A stretch of 64,000 nucleotides of DNA from Burkholderia cepacia (GTDB lineage Bacteria > Pseudomonadota > Gammaproteobacteria > Burkholderiales > Burkholderiaceae), in contig NZ_LDWR01000031.1 in NCBI RefSeq assembly GCF_001039005.1, positions 45,859 through 109,858 on the forward strand. The letters are read 5' to 3'. This document shows positions 16,901 to 26,585 of the stretch, in pieces; position 1 is the first letter of the stretch, and each line of letters opens with the position of its first letter. The notes beneath the pieces are model-generated. The model had not been told where the DNA came from. It searched no databases and saw nothing but the letters and a program-made list of their open reading frames with translations. Position numbers and translations under genes: made by a program.

Positions 16901-19900
16901 CTGGTACGGTTCGATCGACAGCGGCTCGGGCGCCGGACCACTGCTCCCCAGGCGCCGCAATTCGCCGAGCACGTCGTTGTAGCCGTGCTGGAGGCGGGCC
17001 GCCAGCGCGCGGAAAGCGGCCGACTGCTGGCCGCGCGCCTGCGCGTCGGACACGTGCTCCTTGAGCGCTTTCTCACGCGCCTCGAGCGCCGCGACGCGCG
17101 TCGGCCGCGCACTGTTCAGGAAGTCGCGCGGCTGCAACTGCGTGAGCAGGAAATGCACGTCGGCGCCGAAGCGATCGGTACCGATCGGCATTTCGTCGAG
17201 CGGAATGCCCGGCTTGTTCTGGTTGCCCGCGTGCTTGATCTCGTCGAACCAGCGCATCTCGCCGTTGCGCACCGCGATCGCGCCGAGCGGACTGTCGAGC
17301 GCCTCGGCCACCGCCTGGTCCGTCTTGAACACATAGATCACGTGACGCCCGCCGTCCAGCGAGCCGTTGCGGATCGCGGTCAACAGGTGCGACACGCCGT
17401 TGCCGCTGAAGTCGACCGCGTTGAGCGCGGACTTGTCCGACGGCAACAGGTGCGGATCGACCGGCGGCCGCGGCGCCGCATTCGTGCCGCCGCCCTGCTC
17501 CGCGGGGGCCAGCGGCTTGCGGACCGGCACGATCGACTGGAACATGTCGCCGGCCGAGCGCAACGGCTTCTTGTCGGTGGCAGCGGCGTCCTTCGCCGGC
17601 CGGAACCCGCCGATGCGATCGACGACCTCGGGCCTGACGTCGCTGACCACGAACCGGATACCGCGGCGCGGCGAGCGGCCGACCGGAATGCCGCCGCGGC
17701 GCCGCCGCCGGAACACCGTCCGCAGGTTCTGCTCGGGAATCTCGGTATCGCCGAACGGCGCCTTCTCGACGTACTTCCATTCGTGGTTCGTGTTGCGCTG
17801 TGCGTAGCCGAGCACCTTGCCCGTCTCGTCCTCGACCACGTGAATCCAGCGGCGCTCACCTTCGACCGCGCGCACGGCCTGGCGCGGCCGCTTGAAGGCC
17901 GGCGCGTCCTGCAGCTTCGACACGTCGGCGGCGAGCGTGGAATCGATCGTGCCGCTCGACGCAGTCACGGGCCACGACGTCTTGCCGTCCGGCGTCTCGA
18001 TCTTCGACGGGCCGCCGAACTGCACCAGCTCGTCGTGCGCGACCGGAGATACGTAGAAATCGTACTGGCGCCGCACGCGACGCCCGTGGCCGGTGGTTTG
18101 CTCGAGCGCCTTTTGAAGCGTCTGCTGCACGCGTTTGCCGTTCAGCATCCGCGCCGGGCCGAGCGTGCCGTGCGCATCGGTTTCGAGTACCGCGACGACC
18201 GCCGGCACCGTGTATTCGGCGCCGTCGGCGGGCGGCACGGTATGCGTCGTGATCAGCACGTGCGCGTTGGGTCCGAGCTGGCGTGCCAGCCCGTCGAGGG
18301 TCGGCGCGTGCCGGCCGTCGACGCGTTTGAGCGTGCGCTGGCCGACGCTGTCGAGCCATGCGGCGGCACGCGCCTGGGATTCGGCCGCTTCAGCCACCGC
18401 GGCGCTCTGCGGTGTGGCAGGTGCACCCGCATGACCGGAGACGGTGGCGGGCGTTGCCGCGCCGGACGGGTCGCCGGCGGTGCCCGCGAGGCGGCCGGAA
18501 GCCGGGTCCGCTCCGCCGAGCATCGGCCAGACCGGGCGGCCGCCGACCGAGCCGACCGCGCGCAATCCGGCGGCATGCACGGCCGCATACCCTTCCGGCA
18601 ATCCGGAACGATCGACGCCAGCGAGCCGGTACGACACGTCGCCGGTGGCCGCGTCACGGGTTCGCACGACATACATGTCGACGCCGGCCGGCTTGAACAG
18701 CTCGCCGCCGAGCGTCGTGATGCGCAGCGCGCGTGCCGGATCGTGGCCGAGCGCCGACAACAGCACGGCATCGGCCGACGGGGCGGCCTCGACGGCGGCC
18801 AGGTTCGCGGCCGCTTGGGCCGCGACGCGTTCCTGCGCCGTCAGGTCGCCCTGCGCGAAGGCGATTGCGTCCGGCAGCACATCGGCAGGCACGTACGCGT
18901 GATGGCTCGGCCCGGCATGCGTCGCATCGAGCGCCGGGCCGAGATCGTCGTGCGCGACCACCCGCGTGCCTTCCGGCAACGCGCGCTGCCCATCGGGCGT
19001 CGCATGGCCCTGCGCGTGCGATGCCGCCGCCGTCGCGTCGGGCACCGTGCCGCTGAAGCGGAACCAGCCGTCCTCGGGATCGAGCCGGCTGAAATCGGTG
19101 CCGCTGCCGAGCACGATACTGCCGTCGTGCGTGACGAATTCGACGCGCAGGTTCGTCAGGCCGGCTTCGTCGAACGCCTGCATCACGCCGTCGATCACGC
19201 GGGTCGGCTGCGGTTCGTCGAGGAAATAGCTCGGCCAGCGCTGGCTCACGGTGCCGCCGGCGCGCGTGACGCGCGCGGTGTCGCCGATCACGCCCGGCCG
19301 ATCGGTCAGCGCGCTGCGGAACGGATGGTCGAGCGTGACCGATTCGAACGTACCATCCGGAATCGCGTTGAAGTCGTAGCCGGGATCGGCAAAGGTCGGA
19401 TCGGACACGCGCGGCACCGTCGGGCGCACCGGCGCCTCGCGCATCGGCCGGGCCGCCGTGGGAGCGGTGGCCGGCGACGGCTCCGCGCCGGCGGGAAGCA
19501 CCGGGCGTCCGGCACGCGCCGGGTCGCCGCGGAAGCTCTGCATCGCCAGGCGATCCTTGTCGACCTGGCCGGTCGGTCGCGTCCCGCGCACGGCCGCCGA
19601 ACCGTCGGGCTGGACGAGCAGGATGTCCGGCGGCGCCCACACCGTCGTCGGCCGGCCCGTGAGCTCGGACAGACGCTGTGCGAGCGCGGCGGCGAACGTC
19701 GTGCTCGCGGCCCTCACCTGGCCAGGTGCGACCCGCAACGGATCGTGCCTGGTCGACCCGCCGAAGCACGAGTACAGCGTCACGTCCTGCCCCGGTTCGA
19801 GATGCGGCGCGACGCGCGCGGCCACCTCGTCCGGTGTGAGCGGCCGGCCCTCGGGGCCCAGCATCGCGTCGGCCGACATCCCGTGTCCGAACACCACGTG

Positions 19901-22900
19901 ATGGCCGGGCGGCGACATCAGCGCGCGCGCGCCGATCGCATGCAGCGGGTCGCTGGACGGCATCAGCAGCGTGTCGGCCGGACGCAGGAATTCGGGGTGC
20001 TGGGTCGCGTCGACGCCGGTCACGTCGTCGAATCCCGTCTGCAGGACCGACTGACCGTGGATCGTCGTCGTGACGACGCCGCCGTCGACGATCTGGCGAT
20101 CCGTATAGACGCGGCTGTTCTTCGGATAGGTCTTCTGCGGGATGCCGGACAGGCCGTCGTCGGCCTCGTCCGCGACGGCCTGCTCGGTGCGCGCCGCCCA
20201 TTCGTCCGCCGTGAAGATCTGCCCGGGCCCGACTTCGACGATCGGGGTCGGCACATAAACGGGCGGCTCGCCCGCATCTGGTTCGGACCCGAGACGCGGA
20301 TGCACGGGCCCGCGCGGCGGCGACACCGGCTGCCCGGCATCGCCTTGCGCACCAGCGTTGCCGCGCCGCCCGCTGTCCGCTTCCGGATCGATCTGCGCTT
20401 CGATCGGGTGCACCGGTTCGACCGGCGCGTCGCCATGCGCGGCCGCGTTCGGCACGGGCTCGCCGCGTCGCGCGAACACCATCGGCGGTTCGGTCGCGTC
20501 GGGTGCCTCAGGGATATGCAGGTAGAGCCGCGTCGACACGTCGGGATCGTGCGCCGGCACGACGATGTCGTCGCCGTTCGGATACAGGTACAGCGCCCCG
20601 GTGCCGCGCACCGAGTTGGACGCGATCGACGCGATCACGGGCACCTGCAGCTCGTATGCCAGCTCCTGCGCGAACGGGTAGCCGCCGGAGCCGAGATAAC
20701 ACCCCGTCAGCAGCACGCCGTTGCCTTCGGTATAGGCGGGATCCTCGAGCAGCTTGCGTGCGAATTCCCTCGGCGACATCGTGGTGCCGTCTTGCGTGAC
20801 GGCGCTCGAACTGTCCCAGCTCACGTCGCGCGGCTGCGTGCCGTGCGATTCGGCGATGTCGAAACCCGACACCTTCAGGAATTGCCGCGCGGTCGCGTGG
20901 CCGAGCAGGTTCACGACGCTCGAGCCCGGTACCGGCCGCAACTCCAGCGGATTGACGCGAACCGGCTGCGCACGGCCCGGCGAGAACTTGCCGTTCACGT
21001 CGGGTTCGATCTGGAAACGCGCGAGCCGACGGCCCGGATCGGGGATCGCGCGCCGCCACCCGGCCGCGTCGTCGCCGCCGAGCCGGCCGAATACCGGCGC
21101 CTGGATCAGGTCCGCGAATTCCTGCAGCAACTCGGGATCGGCGCCGCTGTGCGGCCCCTCCAGCGCGACCGGCACGCCCGGCGTGTAGCCCTTCCACGCC
21201 AGGTCCTCCAGCGCGTACGTCATCTCGAGCGCACTCGCCGAGCGGCCGCTGCGTGGATTGACGATCGCCCCGCGATTCGTCAGTACGCGCCACACGTACA
21301 CGCCCAGCGGCACGCGTGACTGCCCCGACGCGTCGCGGCCGCCCCAGCGGTTCGAAACCGGGCGCGGCGCCACGGTGCTCCAGTCGACCGCATGCGCGCC
21401 TTGATCGATGACCGCCAACGCCGGCGAGAATCGGTAGGTGCGCGGCGCATGCTGCACCGAATGGTCGGGCTTCCCCGCGTAACTGGGGGCGCCGGGTTCC
21501 AGCTCGATGCCGGCCGTATAGCCGGAGTCGGGGCCGTCGCTGCGATAGCGCGGCGACCGCCACACGACGAAGCCGCTCGAGCCGTACACGTCCACCCCGA
21601 GCACGTTCGCCAGCAGTTGCGCGAACGACGTCACGCGTGTGCCCGAGCCGCAGGCATAAAGGATCACCGGCGATTTGCCGTCCCAGCCGCTCTGGCGCAC
21701 CATCGCGGCCACGTCGTCGGCGCTCATCGGCTTGCCGGTCGCGCTCGCCAACGCATCGGACCACGCGTGCGCGTACACGGCGAAGTAGCCGGGCGGCACC
21801 GGCATCAACGGCCGCTCGCCCGCCGGCAGCCGGTTCTCGGGCTGCGACGGGTGGTTCGAATAGATCGCGAGGTCGGCTTCGCGGCGCGGATACGCGCCCC
21901 ACTGCGTTTCGTCCATGCCGACCAGCGCGTTGACCACGTCGATGCGCTTGCCGTCCTCGAAGCGGATCAGCGGCTTGGCCGGATCGAATCCGCGCGGATA
22001 CACGACGCGCAGCGTGCGATCGAAGGTGTCGTTCATCGACAGGGTCAGCGCCTTGCCGGCATTGTCGAACCCGACATGGCCGACCATCGCCTCGGGCGGC
22101 ACCGTGCCGTCCGCGGCGAGCCCCGTGGTGTCGACCAACGCGACCTGGTAGCGGCCCGCCACCGTCCCGCCGAGCGCGACCATCATCGCGTCGTGGTACG
22201 ACGCATATCGCGTCACGCCGATCGTGCCGTCCTCGTCGGAGGCCGCAGCCGCGCGTGCCGCCGCATCGTCGCCCGCGGCCGCGCGCCGTTCGTCCGCGTT
22301 CGCCGCGCGGATGTCGTCCGTCAGGCTGCCGCGGTCGGTCGCGGGCAGTCCGTCCTTCTCCGGGTTGCGCACGTTGCCTTCGGTGTCCTCCAGCGCGTAC
22401 ACGTAGTATTCGATGTCTTCGAGACGGTTGCCGCCGGTGAGAACCGATCCGACCACGGTGCGCAGCACGTCCGGATCGGCCGCCGCCCGCGCGGGAATCT
22501 CCCACGACGCGGGGTGTCCCGTCGTTGCCGGCGTGCCGGCCTCGGCCGGCGGCGCTTCGTCGGCGGCCAGCGCATGCTCGATCGCCGGCGTCGGTTCGCC
22601 GTCGATTGCGTCCGCATCAGGCGCCAGCCGCAACGGGATCGCGTCGCCGTCTTCCGGCGTGCCCTGCGTGCGGCGCGCGCGCAGCCACGCGGAGAATCGC
22701 GACCGCAGCCCCGCGTCGGCCGGCGACACCGGTTCGCCATCGTTGGCCGATTCGCCGAAACTGTTCGCCTGTTCCTCCGCGTGCTGCCACGGGTTGCCGA
22801 TCTCGCCGACCGCGAGACGCTGGTTCGCGAGCCCGTTGGCGAGCATCGAGTTCGCGACGTCGACCGCGACCGGCCTCGGTGTCGCCGGCGGCGCGGGCGT

Positions 22901-25900
22901 CTTCGTGATCGCGCGGATCGGCCGCTCCATCAGCGTGTGCGAGCCGAGGCCCATCTGCGCGACGCCGATCCCGAGGTTCAGCAACTGCTGTGCGCGATCG
23001 GAGTCGGACATCGCGTCCCAGTTCTTCACCAGCGACACGCCCTGGTCGAGCATCTGATAACCGCCGATCGCGCCGCCGGTGACGTTGAACACGCCGGCCG
23101 TGCGGCCGGTCATCTGCGCGAGCGTCTGGAATGCATCGGCCCCCTGCGTCAAGCGGCCGACACCGGCCGCCTCGGCCGTGACACCCTCGCCGCGCGATGC
23201 GAGCGTGATCATGTCGGATACCTGCCCGGTCGTGCGCAGCAGCGACGACGCTTCGGCGAGCGACTTCGCCGCCACACCGAGCCCGCCGCCCGCCATGCCC
23301 GTGCCGCTGCCGATCAGGCTGATCCAGTCGCCGCGCGCCTGCGTATTGCCGAAGCCGATCGACTGGCCGTGATCGCTCAGGTTCTTCAGGTCGGCGATCG
23401 CGGTCGGCACGCCGACCGCCATCCCCGCGCCGATGGCTGCCATCGAATAACCGATCAGCGGGCCGCCGCCGATCGCGCCGATCCCGCTCGCGACCAGCAC
23501 GACGCCGCCGGCCGCCGCGAGAATGCCCGTGCCGATCTCGAGATAGTGTTCGACGTGCTGGTACCACTCGGTCTTGTGCGCGTCGATCGACTGGTATTGC
23601 GAGAAACCGCCGGTCGCGGAATCGGTCGTCAAGCTCTTCGGCACGTACAGCTGGCCGTCGTCGGACAGCGCATTGTTGTGCTGGTAGTTGTCGACGCTGT
23701 CGTATTTCCAGCCGCGATCGTCGATCAGCTGGTACTGGTCCGGATGCCCCGCGACCTGCACCTTGAACAGCGCGCTCGGCGCGGTGCCGGTTCCCTTCGA
23801 CACGTAGTAGATCGGCACCAGCGACACGACCGCGTGATCGCCGCCGACCTTGCGGATCTGGTCGACGACGGTCTGGATCATCTGCGTTGCGGCCGAATTC
23901 TTCGCATACAACGACTGGCTGTTCACGGCCGTACCGTTCTGCAACTGCCCGTTGCTGACGATCATCTGCTCGAGCATCGCCATCGACGGCACGTCGTTCC
24001 GGTCGGTCGGCACCGCGCCCGGGTCGTCCGGCTGAATCCCGAGCCCTGCGCCGACGAAGTTCGTGAGCTGGTCGGAACCGACCGTGAACGTACGGGACTG
24101 GCCGTCGAAGTTCTTCTGGAAGTCGTTGAAATACGCCTGCAGCTGCTGGTCCGGATTGGACTTGAACAGGTTGTAGCTGGCCGTTGCGGCCTGACTGTTC
24201 TGTTTGTTCTGCGCGTTCTGCGTCCCTTGCTGGTAACGGAGCTGGAAGTCGACCGCGAAGTTTCCGCTGAACCGGTCGTTGCCCTGCATCTTCGACAGCA
24301 GCGCCTTCGACAGCGACGAATCGACACCGGACGACAGCGCCACGCGCACGCTGTCGAAACCGTAGCCCGGGTCGCTGCCGCGCAGCGTGTAGATCACCGC
24401 CTTCGCGTTGCTCTTGTCGTCGAGCAGCCAGTTCGCGACGTCGTCCTCGCGCTGCACGGGCACGCCGTTCGCGGTCGGCTGCTGGTCGGCCAGCCCGACC
24501 GCCTTGCTGAGCCCCTTGAAGAACTCGGTGCCCTGTCCGTATGGCTGCGGCGTGCCCGTGTTCGTCTGCATCCACTTGTTGTTGAAATCCTTCTCGACGG
24601 TGTCGAGCACGACGCCCGCGAACTCGGGCGGCGCGTTGTTCAGGATGTCCTGCATCCACTTGCCGGCCTTGTCGGCATTCATCGTGTCGTCGTAACGCGC
24701 ACGCATGCTCGCCGGATCCGTCGCATCCGCATCGGGCTTCTGCATCAGCGGATCGATCTGCGAATGGATGAAGTTCGCGTCGAAATGCGGCTGGCCGGCC
24801 TGCGTCCACAGCGTCTGACGCTCGTCCAGCGAGAACGACGCGTCCATGTTGGTCTTCAGCACCTGCAGCGCGGCGCCGGGATTGCTGCCCGGGTTCTGCA
24901 TCAACTGGCCGACCTGCTGCTTCGTGTACTGCAGCCGCACGTCGGGCGCCGCCGCGAGCAGCGTCTGGATCTTCTGGTACGCGGGCGAATTCTTGTCGAC
25001 GTGGGCCATCGCATACGCAAACACACCGCCACCCTGGTCGATCTGTGCGTTCAATGCCTTCGCGTCCGCCTCGCTCAGGCCCGCCGGGTTCACCGGCACG
25101 CCCGTCAGCTTGACGAACGCCTCCGCGAGCGGATTCTGCTGGGCCAGCGTCTTTTCCTGCGAGGACAGCTTCGGGTCGTTCGGATCGACGGTCTGGCCCG
25201 TGTCCTGCAGCAGCGCGAAGCTGACGGGATCCGACTGCGCGAGCTGTTTCATCTGCGGCGTCAGCGACGGATCGTCGGGATTGATTGTCGCGATCGTGCG
25301 CGTGAGCTGGCTTTGCTCGCCGAATACGTCGACGAGGCCGGTGTACCACATGCCGTCGTGGTTCTGCTTCACGGACGCGACGGCCTGGTTCTGCTCGTCG
25401 GGCGTCACGTAGGTCAACGCGGTGTCGTCGCCGCCCGTCACCACCTTGTCGTACTGGCTCTGCGCCTGCGACATTTCCTGCGTGATGTCGGCCTCGTCGG
25501 CGCGACGCAATCCGCCGGGCTCCTTCTGCCACGCCGCATAGTCGGCCTTCGCGTCGTTCAGGCGCAGCGTCGCGGCCGACACGCTGTATTCATGCCGCAA
25601 TGCGTTCGTCAGCGCCGTGTTGGCGGTGTCGGAGTTGGCATCGGCCGTGCTGGCCGCCTGACGCAACTGCACGCCGGTATCGGGGTCGTCGCGCCGGATC
25701 CCGCCCGGCAACGCGTTGTACTGCTGCAAGGCGGCATTCGCGTCCTGGTCCTGCTGCGCGACCTGCACAAGCTGGTACGCCTTTTCGTTGGTCGCGCGCT
25801 GCGGCGCCGATTCCGCCGAGACGGCCTTCTGCGCGTCGTCGAGGACTTCGCCGAGCACGGGATCGTTCGGCGTCGCGTTGCGCAGATCCGATGCGACGCC

Positions 25901-26257
25901 TGCGATCGCCTTGTTCGTGTCGCCGCCGCCGTCGGCGGCCACGCGCATCTGGTTTTCGACGGCCACCTGCACCGCGCCCCACGCGGATTCGGCCTTCTTG
26001 ACCTGGTTGTCGAGGTCGGCTTGCGACGCGCCCTGATCGTTCAGGCGCTTGAGCGTCGCCATCTCCGCCTGCGCGAGCTGGAGCAGGCGCTGCGTCTCGG
26101 CCTGTGCCGCGGCGAGGGCCTTCTGGTCGGGTGTCTGAGCCGGCGGGGCACTGGCGGCGTTGTTGTTCGTCCCGTTGTTGTTCGTCGGGTTGTTGTCGTT
26201 CTGCGGCTGCGGCACGTCAACCGGTCCGCCCCCGCCTCCCACTGCCATCAACACCAT
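13958..26257 (-). CDS. giant LysM-domain protein with tandem caspase-like (clan CD-type) modules, DUF4781-like
   Basis: This single uninterrupted gene encodes about 4099 residues. The start at ATG 26257 has GGGAG eight bases upstream. In order: a Gly/Pro/Asn-rich head (1-45); a long Ala/Gln-rich helical part; a region I associate with DUF4781 (about 800-1110) containing a glycine-rich hydrophobic stretch (906-955); three modules with a His and a Cys after hydrophobic strands (His1497/Cys1536 in VYAHA and ILYACGSG; His1787/Cys1853 in LLGHA and LLTGCYLG; His2125/Cys2164 in VFGHG and LYSCFGG), each followed by FAxxLA; long unassigned regions; hydrophobic segments at about 3665-3680 and 3850-3965; a Pro/Ser/Ala linker; and a C-terminal LysM domain (4030-4098). 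There is no signal peptide. The layout suggests a self-processing or secreted toxin-like protein, but its function is unknown. Confidence 0.85.
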   Translation of the reverse strand: MVLMAVGGGGGPVDVPQPQNDNNPTNNNGTNNNAASAPPAQTPDQKALAAAQAETQRLLQLAQAEMATLKRLNDQGASQADLDNQVKKAESAWGAVQVAVENQMRVAADGGGDTNKAIAGVASDLRNATPNDPVLGEVLDDAQKAVSAESAPQRATNEKAYQLVQVAQQDQDANAALQQYNALPGGIRRDDPDTGVQLRQAASTADANSDTANTALTNALRHEYSVSAATLRLNDAKADYAAWQKEPGGLRRADEADITQEMSQAQSQYDKVVTGGDDTALTYVTPDEQNQAVASVKQNHDGMWYTGLVDVFGEQSQLTRTIATINPDDPSLTPQMKQLAQSDPVSFALLQDTGQTVDPNDPKLSSQEKTLAQQNPLAEAFVKLTGVPVNPAGLSEADAKALNAQIDQGGGVFAYAMAHVDKNSPAYQKIQTLLAAAPDVRLQYTKQQVGQLMQNPGSNPGAALQVLKTNMDASFSLDERQTLWTQAGQPHFDANFIHSQIDPLMQKPDADATDPASMRARYDDTMNADKAGKWMQDILNNAPPEFAGVVLDTVEKDFNNKWMQTNTGTPQPYGQGTEFFKGLSKAVGLADQQPTANGVPVQREDDVANWLLDDKSNAKAVIYTLRGSDPGYGFDSVRVALSSGVDSSLSKALLSKMQGNDRFSGNFAVDFQLRYQQGTQNAQNKQNSQAATASYNLFKSNPDQQLQAYFNDFQKNFDGQSRTFTVGSDQLTNFVGAGLGIQPDDPGAVPTDRNDVPSMAMLEQMIVSNGQLQNGTAVNSQSLYAKNSAATQMIQTVVDQIRKVGGDHAVVSLVPIYYVSKGTGTAPSALFKVQVAGHPDQYQLIDDRGWKYDSVDNYQHNNALSDDGQLYVPKSLTTDSATGGFSQYQSIDAHKTEWYQHVEHYLEIGTGILAAAGGVVLVASGIGAIGGGPLIGYSMAAIGAGMAVGVPTAIADLKNLSDHGQSIGFGNTQARGDWISLIGSGTGMAGGGLGVAAKSLAEASSLLRTTGQVSDMITLASRGEGVTAEAAGVGRLTQGADAFQTLAQMTGRTAGVFNVTGGAIGGYQMLDQGVSLVKNWDAMSDSDRAQQLLNLGIGVAQMGLGSHTLMERPIRAITKTPAPPATPRPVAVDVANSMLANGLANQRLAVGEIGNPWQHAEEQANSFGESANDGEPVSPADAGLRSRFSAWLRARRTQGTPEDGDAIPLRLAPDADAIDGEPTPAIEHALAADEAPPAEAGTPATTGHPASWEIPARAAADPDVLRTVVGSVLTGGNRLEDIEYYVYALEDTEGNVRNPEKDGLPATDRGSLTDDIRAANADERRAAAGDDAAARAAAASDEDGTIGVTRYASYHDAMMVALGGTVAGRYQVALVDTTGLAADGTVPPEAMVGHVGFDNAGKALTLSMNDTFDRTLRVVYPRGFDPAKPLIRFEDGKRIDVVNALVGMDETQWGAYPRREADLAIYSNHPSQPENRLPAGERPLMPVPPGYFAVYAHAWSDALASATGKPMSADDVAAMVRQSGWDGKSPVILYACGSGTRVTSFAQLLANVLGVDVYGSSGFVVWRSPRYRSDGPDSGYTAGIELEPGAPSYAGKPDHSVQHAPRTYRFSPALAVIDQGAHAVDWSTVAPRPVSNRWGGRDASGQSRVPLGVYVWRVLTNRGAIVNPRSGRSASALEMTYALEDLAWKGYTPGVPVALEGPHSGADPELLQEFADLIQAPVFGRLGGDDAAGWRRAIPDPGRRLARFQIEPDVNGKFSPGRAQPVRVNPLELRPVPGSSVVNLLGHATARQFLKVSGFDIAESHGTQPRDVSWDSSSAVTQDGTTMSPREFARKLLEDPAYTEGNGVLLTGCYLGSGGYPFAQELAYELQVPVIASIASNSVRGTGALYLYPNGDDIVVPAHDPDVSTRLYLHIPEAPDATEPPMVFARRGEPVPNAAAHGDAPVEPVHPIEAQIDPEADSGRRGNAGAQGDAGQPVSPPRGPVHPRLGSEPDAGEPPVYVPTPIVEVGPGQIFTADEWAARTEQAVADEADDGLSGIPQKTYPKNSRVYTDRQIVDGGVVTTTIHGQSVLQTGFDDVTGVDATQHPEFLRPADTLLMPSSDPLHAIGARALMSPPGHHVVFGHGMSADAMLGPEGRPLTPDEVAARVAPHLEPGQDVTLYSCFGGSTRHDPLRVAPGQVRAASTTFAAALAQRLSELTGRPTTVWAPPDILLVQPDGSAAVRGTRPTGQVDKDRLAMQSFRGDPARAGRPVLPAGAEPSPATAPTAARPMREAPVRPTVPRVSDPTFADPGYDFNAIPDGTFESVTLDHPFRSALTDRPGVIGDTARVTRAGGTVSQRWPSYFLDEPQPTRVIDGVMQAFDEAGLTNLRVEFVTHDGSIVLGSGTDFSRLDPEDGWFRFSGTVPDATAAASHAQGHATPDGQRALPEGTRVVAHDDLGPALDATHAGPSHHAYVPADVLPDAIAFAQGDLTAQERVAAQAAANLAAVEAAPSADAVLLSALGHDPARALRITTLGGELFKPAGVDMYVVRTRDAATGDVSYRLAGVDRSGLPEGYAAVHAAGLRAVGSVGGRPVWPMLGGADPASGRLAGTAGDPSGAATPATVSGHAGAPATPQSAAVAEAAESQARAAAWLDSVGQRTLKRVDGRHAPTLDGLARQLGPNAHVLITTHTVPPADGAEYTVPAVVAVLETDAHGTLGPARMLNGKRVQQTLQKALEQTTGHGRRVRRQYDFYVSPVAHDELVQFGGPSKIETPDGKTSWPVTASSGTIDSTLAADVSKLQDAPAFKRPRQAVRAVEGERRWIHVVEDETGKVLGYAQRNTNHEWKYVEKAPFGDTEIPEQNLRTVFRRRRRGGIPVGRSPRRGIRFVVSDVRPEVVDRIGGFRPAKDAAATDKKPLRSAGDMFQSIVPVRKPLAPAEQGGGTNAAPRPPVDPHLLPSDKSALNAVDFSGNGVSHLLTAIRNGSLDGGRHVIYVFKTDQAVAEALDSPLGAIAVRNGEMRWFDEIKHAGNQNKPGIPLDEMPIGTDRFGADVHFLLTQLQPRDFLNSARPTRVAALEAREKALKEHVSDAQARGQQSAAFRALAARLQHGYNDVLGELRRLGSSGPAPEPLSIEPYQPGLPSATVVEFSLRNGAAKSDDYFPTYDQVEAYNKQAQRPGNVNLVLKGDPQAVMVDVGMWRTLNNKLYVARDVSTSASRFLPVNGKLRPHTRRVGAATVADKRVRQFFTRSDPQLQDRMVPMARSYSLSDDPALMGAQVERYGGVTPVVTLVIDPHSLAAALGKAHAPDFLRAVKALGDQKSATFDGENGMIHPAPGSKGKALALDDLDHLHRWLDEAARTGFAIRLETAPSRALVSGVDYRFQSGTNDTYHDYVRVATALERWSNAHPDTVAPNVMVTFHGWDTVPESVPGAGHEKLLRAVLERKGLEWVHMGLSYGTHGADFIGNQELTSALAKLIVDNRKRPDVINRLHGADALTRVFERVDRKTLANQHQLLFAEVERLGAAQGMTPAEIAGLRQKIYEGNTTVWLNQARKATIEHATKQWEADGNKPRFPTDKGARAFGGRWLAQYGSSVPDRVTTLAQPAAADPFDYWRAVVRDPALLNDGTKPIGTSRREAAQLAKVDIPDAQRAQAELHALRVHNEPIGVNRPPTSWWRRAGGDLGAAAVTGAAGAGVLVTVGKEPVRTATNSFYAGLRVGRVFQALHHGAVASLKNGDPRVFDRVVDRLVRGLQTQLKVNGFDVAGRGAQLEQIAYEGKAKAAQLRGLNEDGQLSFDDTVMHTKAIAADMLSQMQGVVGGTSLKLLHHGSPRHSVGRIGRVLSLGGYGIAIKLNVDKVRKTGDLLAGGQALGGMFGAAYTGIVYRGSLRGMNADNRSQLARTVSATGDYVTSAMSIAGGIHTAMTGDPYTGTLTTMSGLLLGAGRLHSHFPNATPWLARLPTGIALAPVAIFGITQGISLITSVTASDDKHKAPGSSTIHLGPSNGMPTPGASLAPSPGATAAPAQPSASATPSQSAQPPSSSPSATQLTVNVVAGDSLWTIAERHEGSLLAAAHVPADQQQQMSDGQRINVALNEILQLNRNLANDPGAISPGQQVVVG

Positions 26258-26585
26258 GTCCGTTCTCCCGCGGCCTGCGTGACGTTCCGGGCAAGCGGCA
26301 GGCCGCCACGCGTAATGGTCCATTGTGCCGAACCGATCGCGCGCAAAAAGTCGCGAATTACGTAGTCCGCGGCACGGTTACGCCGGCAGCGGCAAACGCG
26401 CGCTACGAACAGCGCGCGCGTAAAACGGGCGTGGCTTGCCGATCGCGGTTCGGTGCCGCCCGAGCGGTAAGTTTTTCCCGTTGCCGCCGGCCGTGCGGTC
26501 CATTCATACTGATTGGTCAGGAGAAAACCGGGGCGGCGGCCGTGCACGCCGTTGCGGCGAACCTCCGCACACCACGGCATTCCCG
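26258..26585. other. divergent intergenic region between the giant gene and an unrecognised gene
   Basis: These 328 bases separate two divergently transcribed genes and must contain both promoters. It holds the ribosome site of the giant gene (GGGAG at about 26266-26270 on the minus strand). I could not identify -35/-10 elements or operators with confidence. Confidence 0.4.

Noticed and set aside
14348..26365. Long plus-strand open frames (2323 and 1657 residues) opposite the giant gene
   Set aside because: They are antisense shadows produced by strong GC bias at third codon positions; their translations are Arg/His/Ala-rich with no domain, signal or ribosome site, while the minus frame has clear domains.
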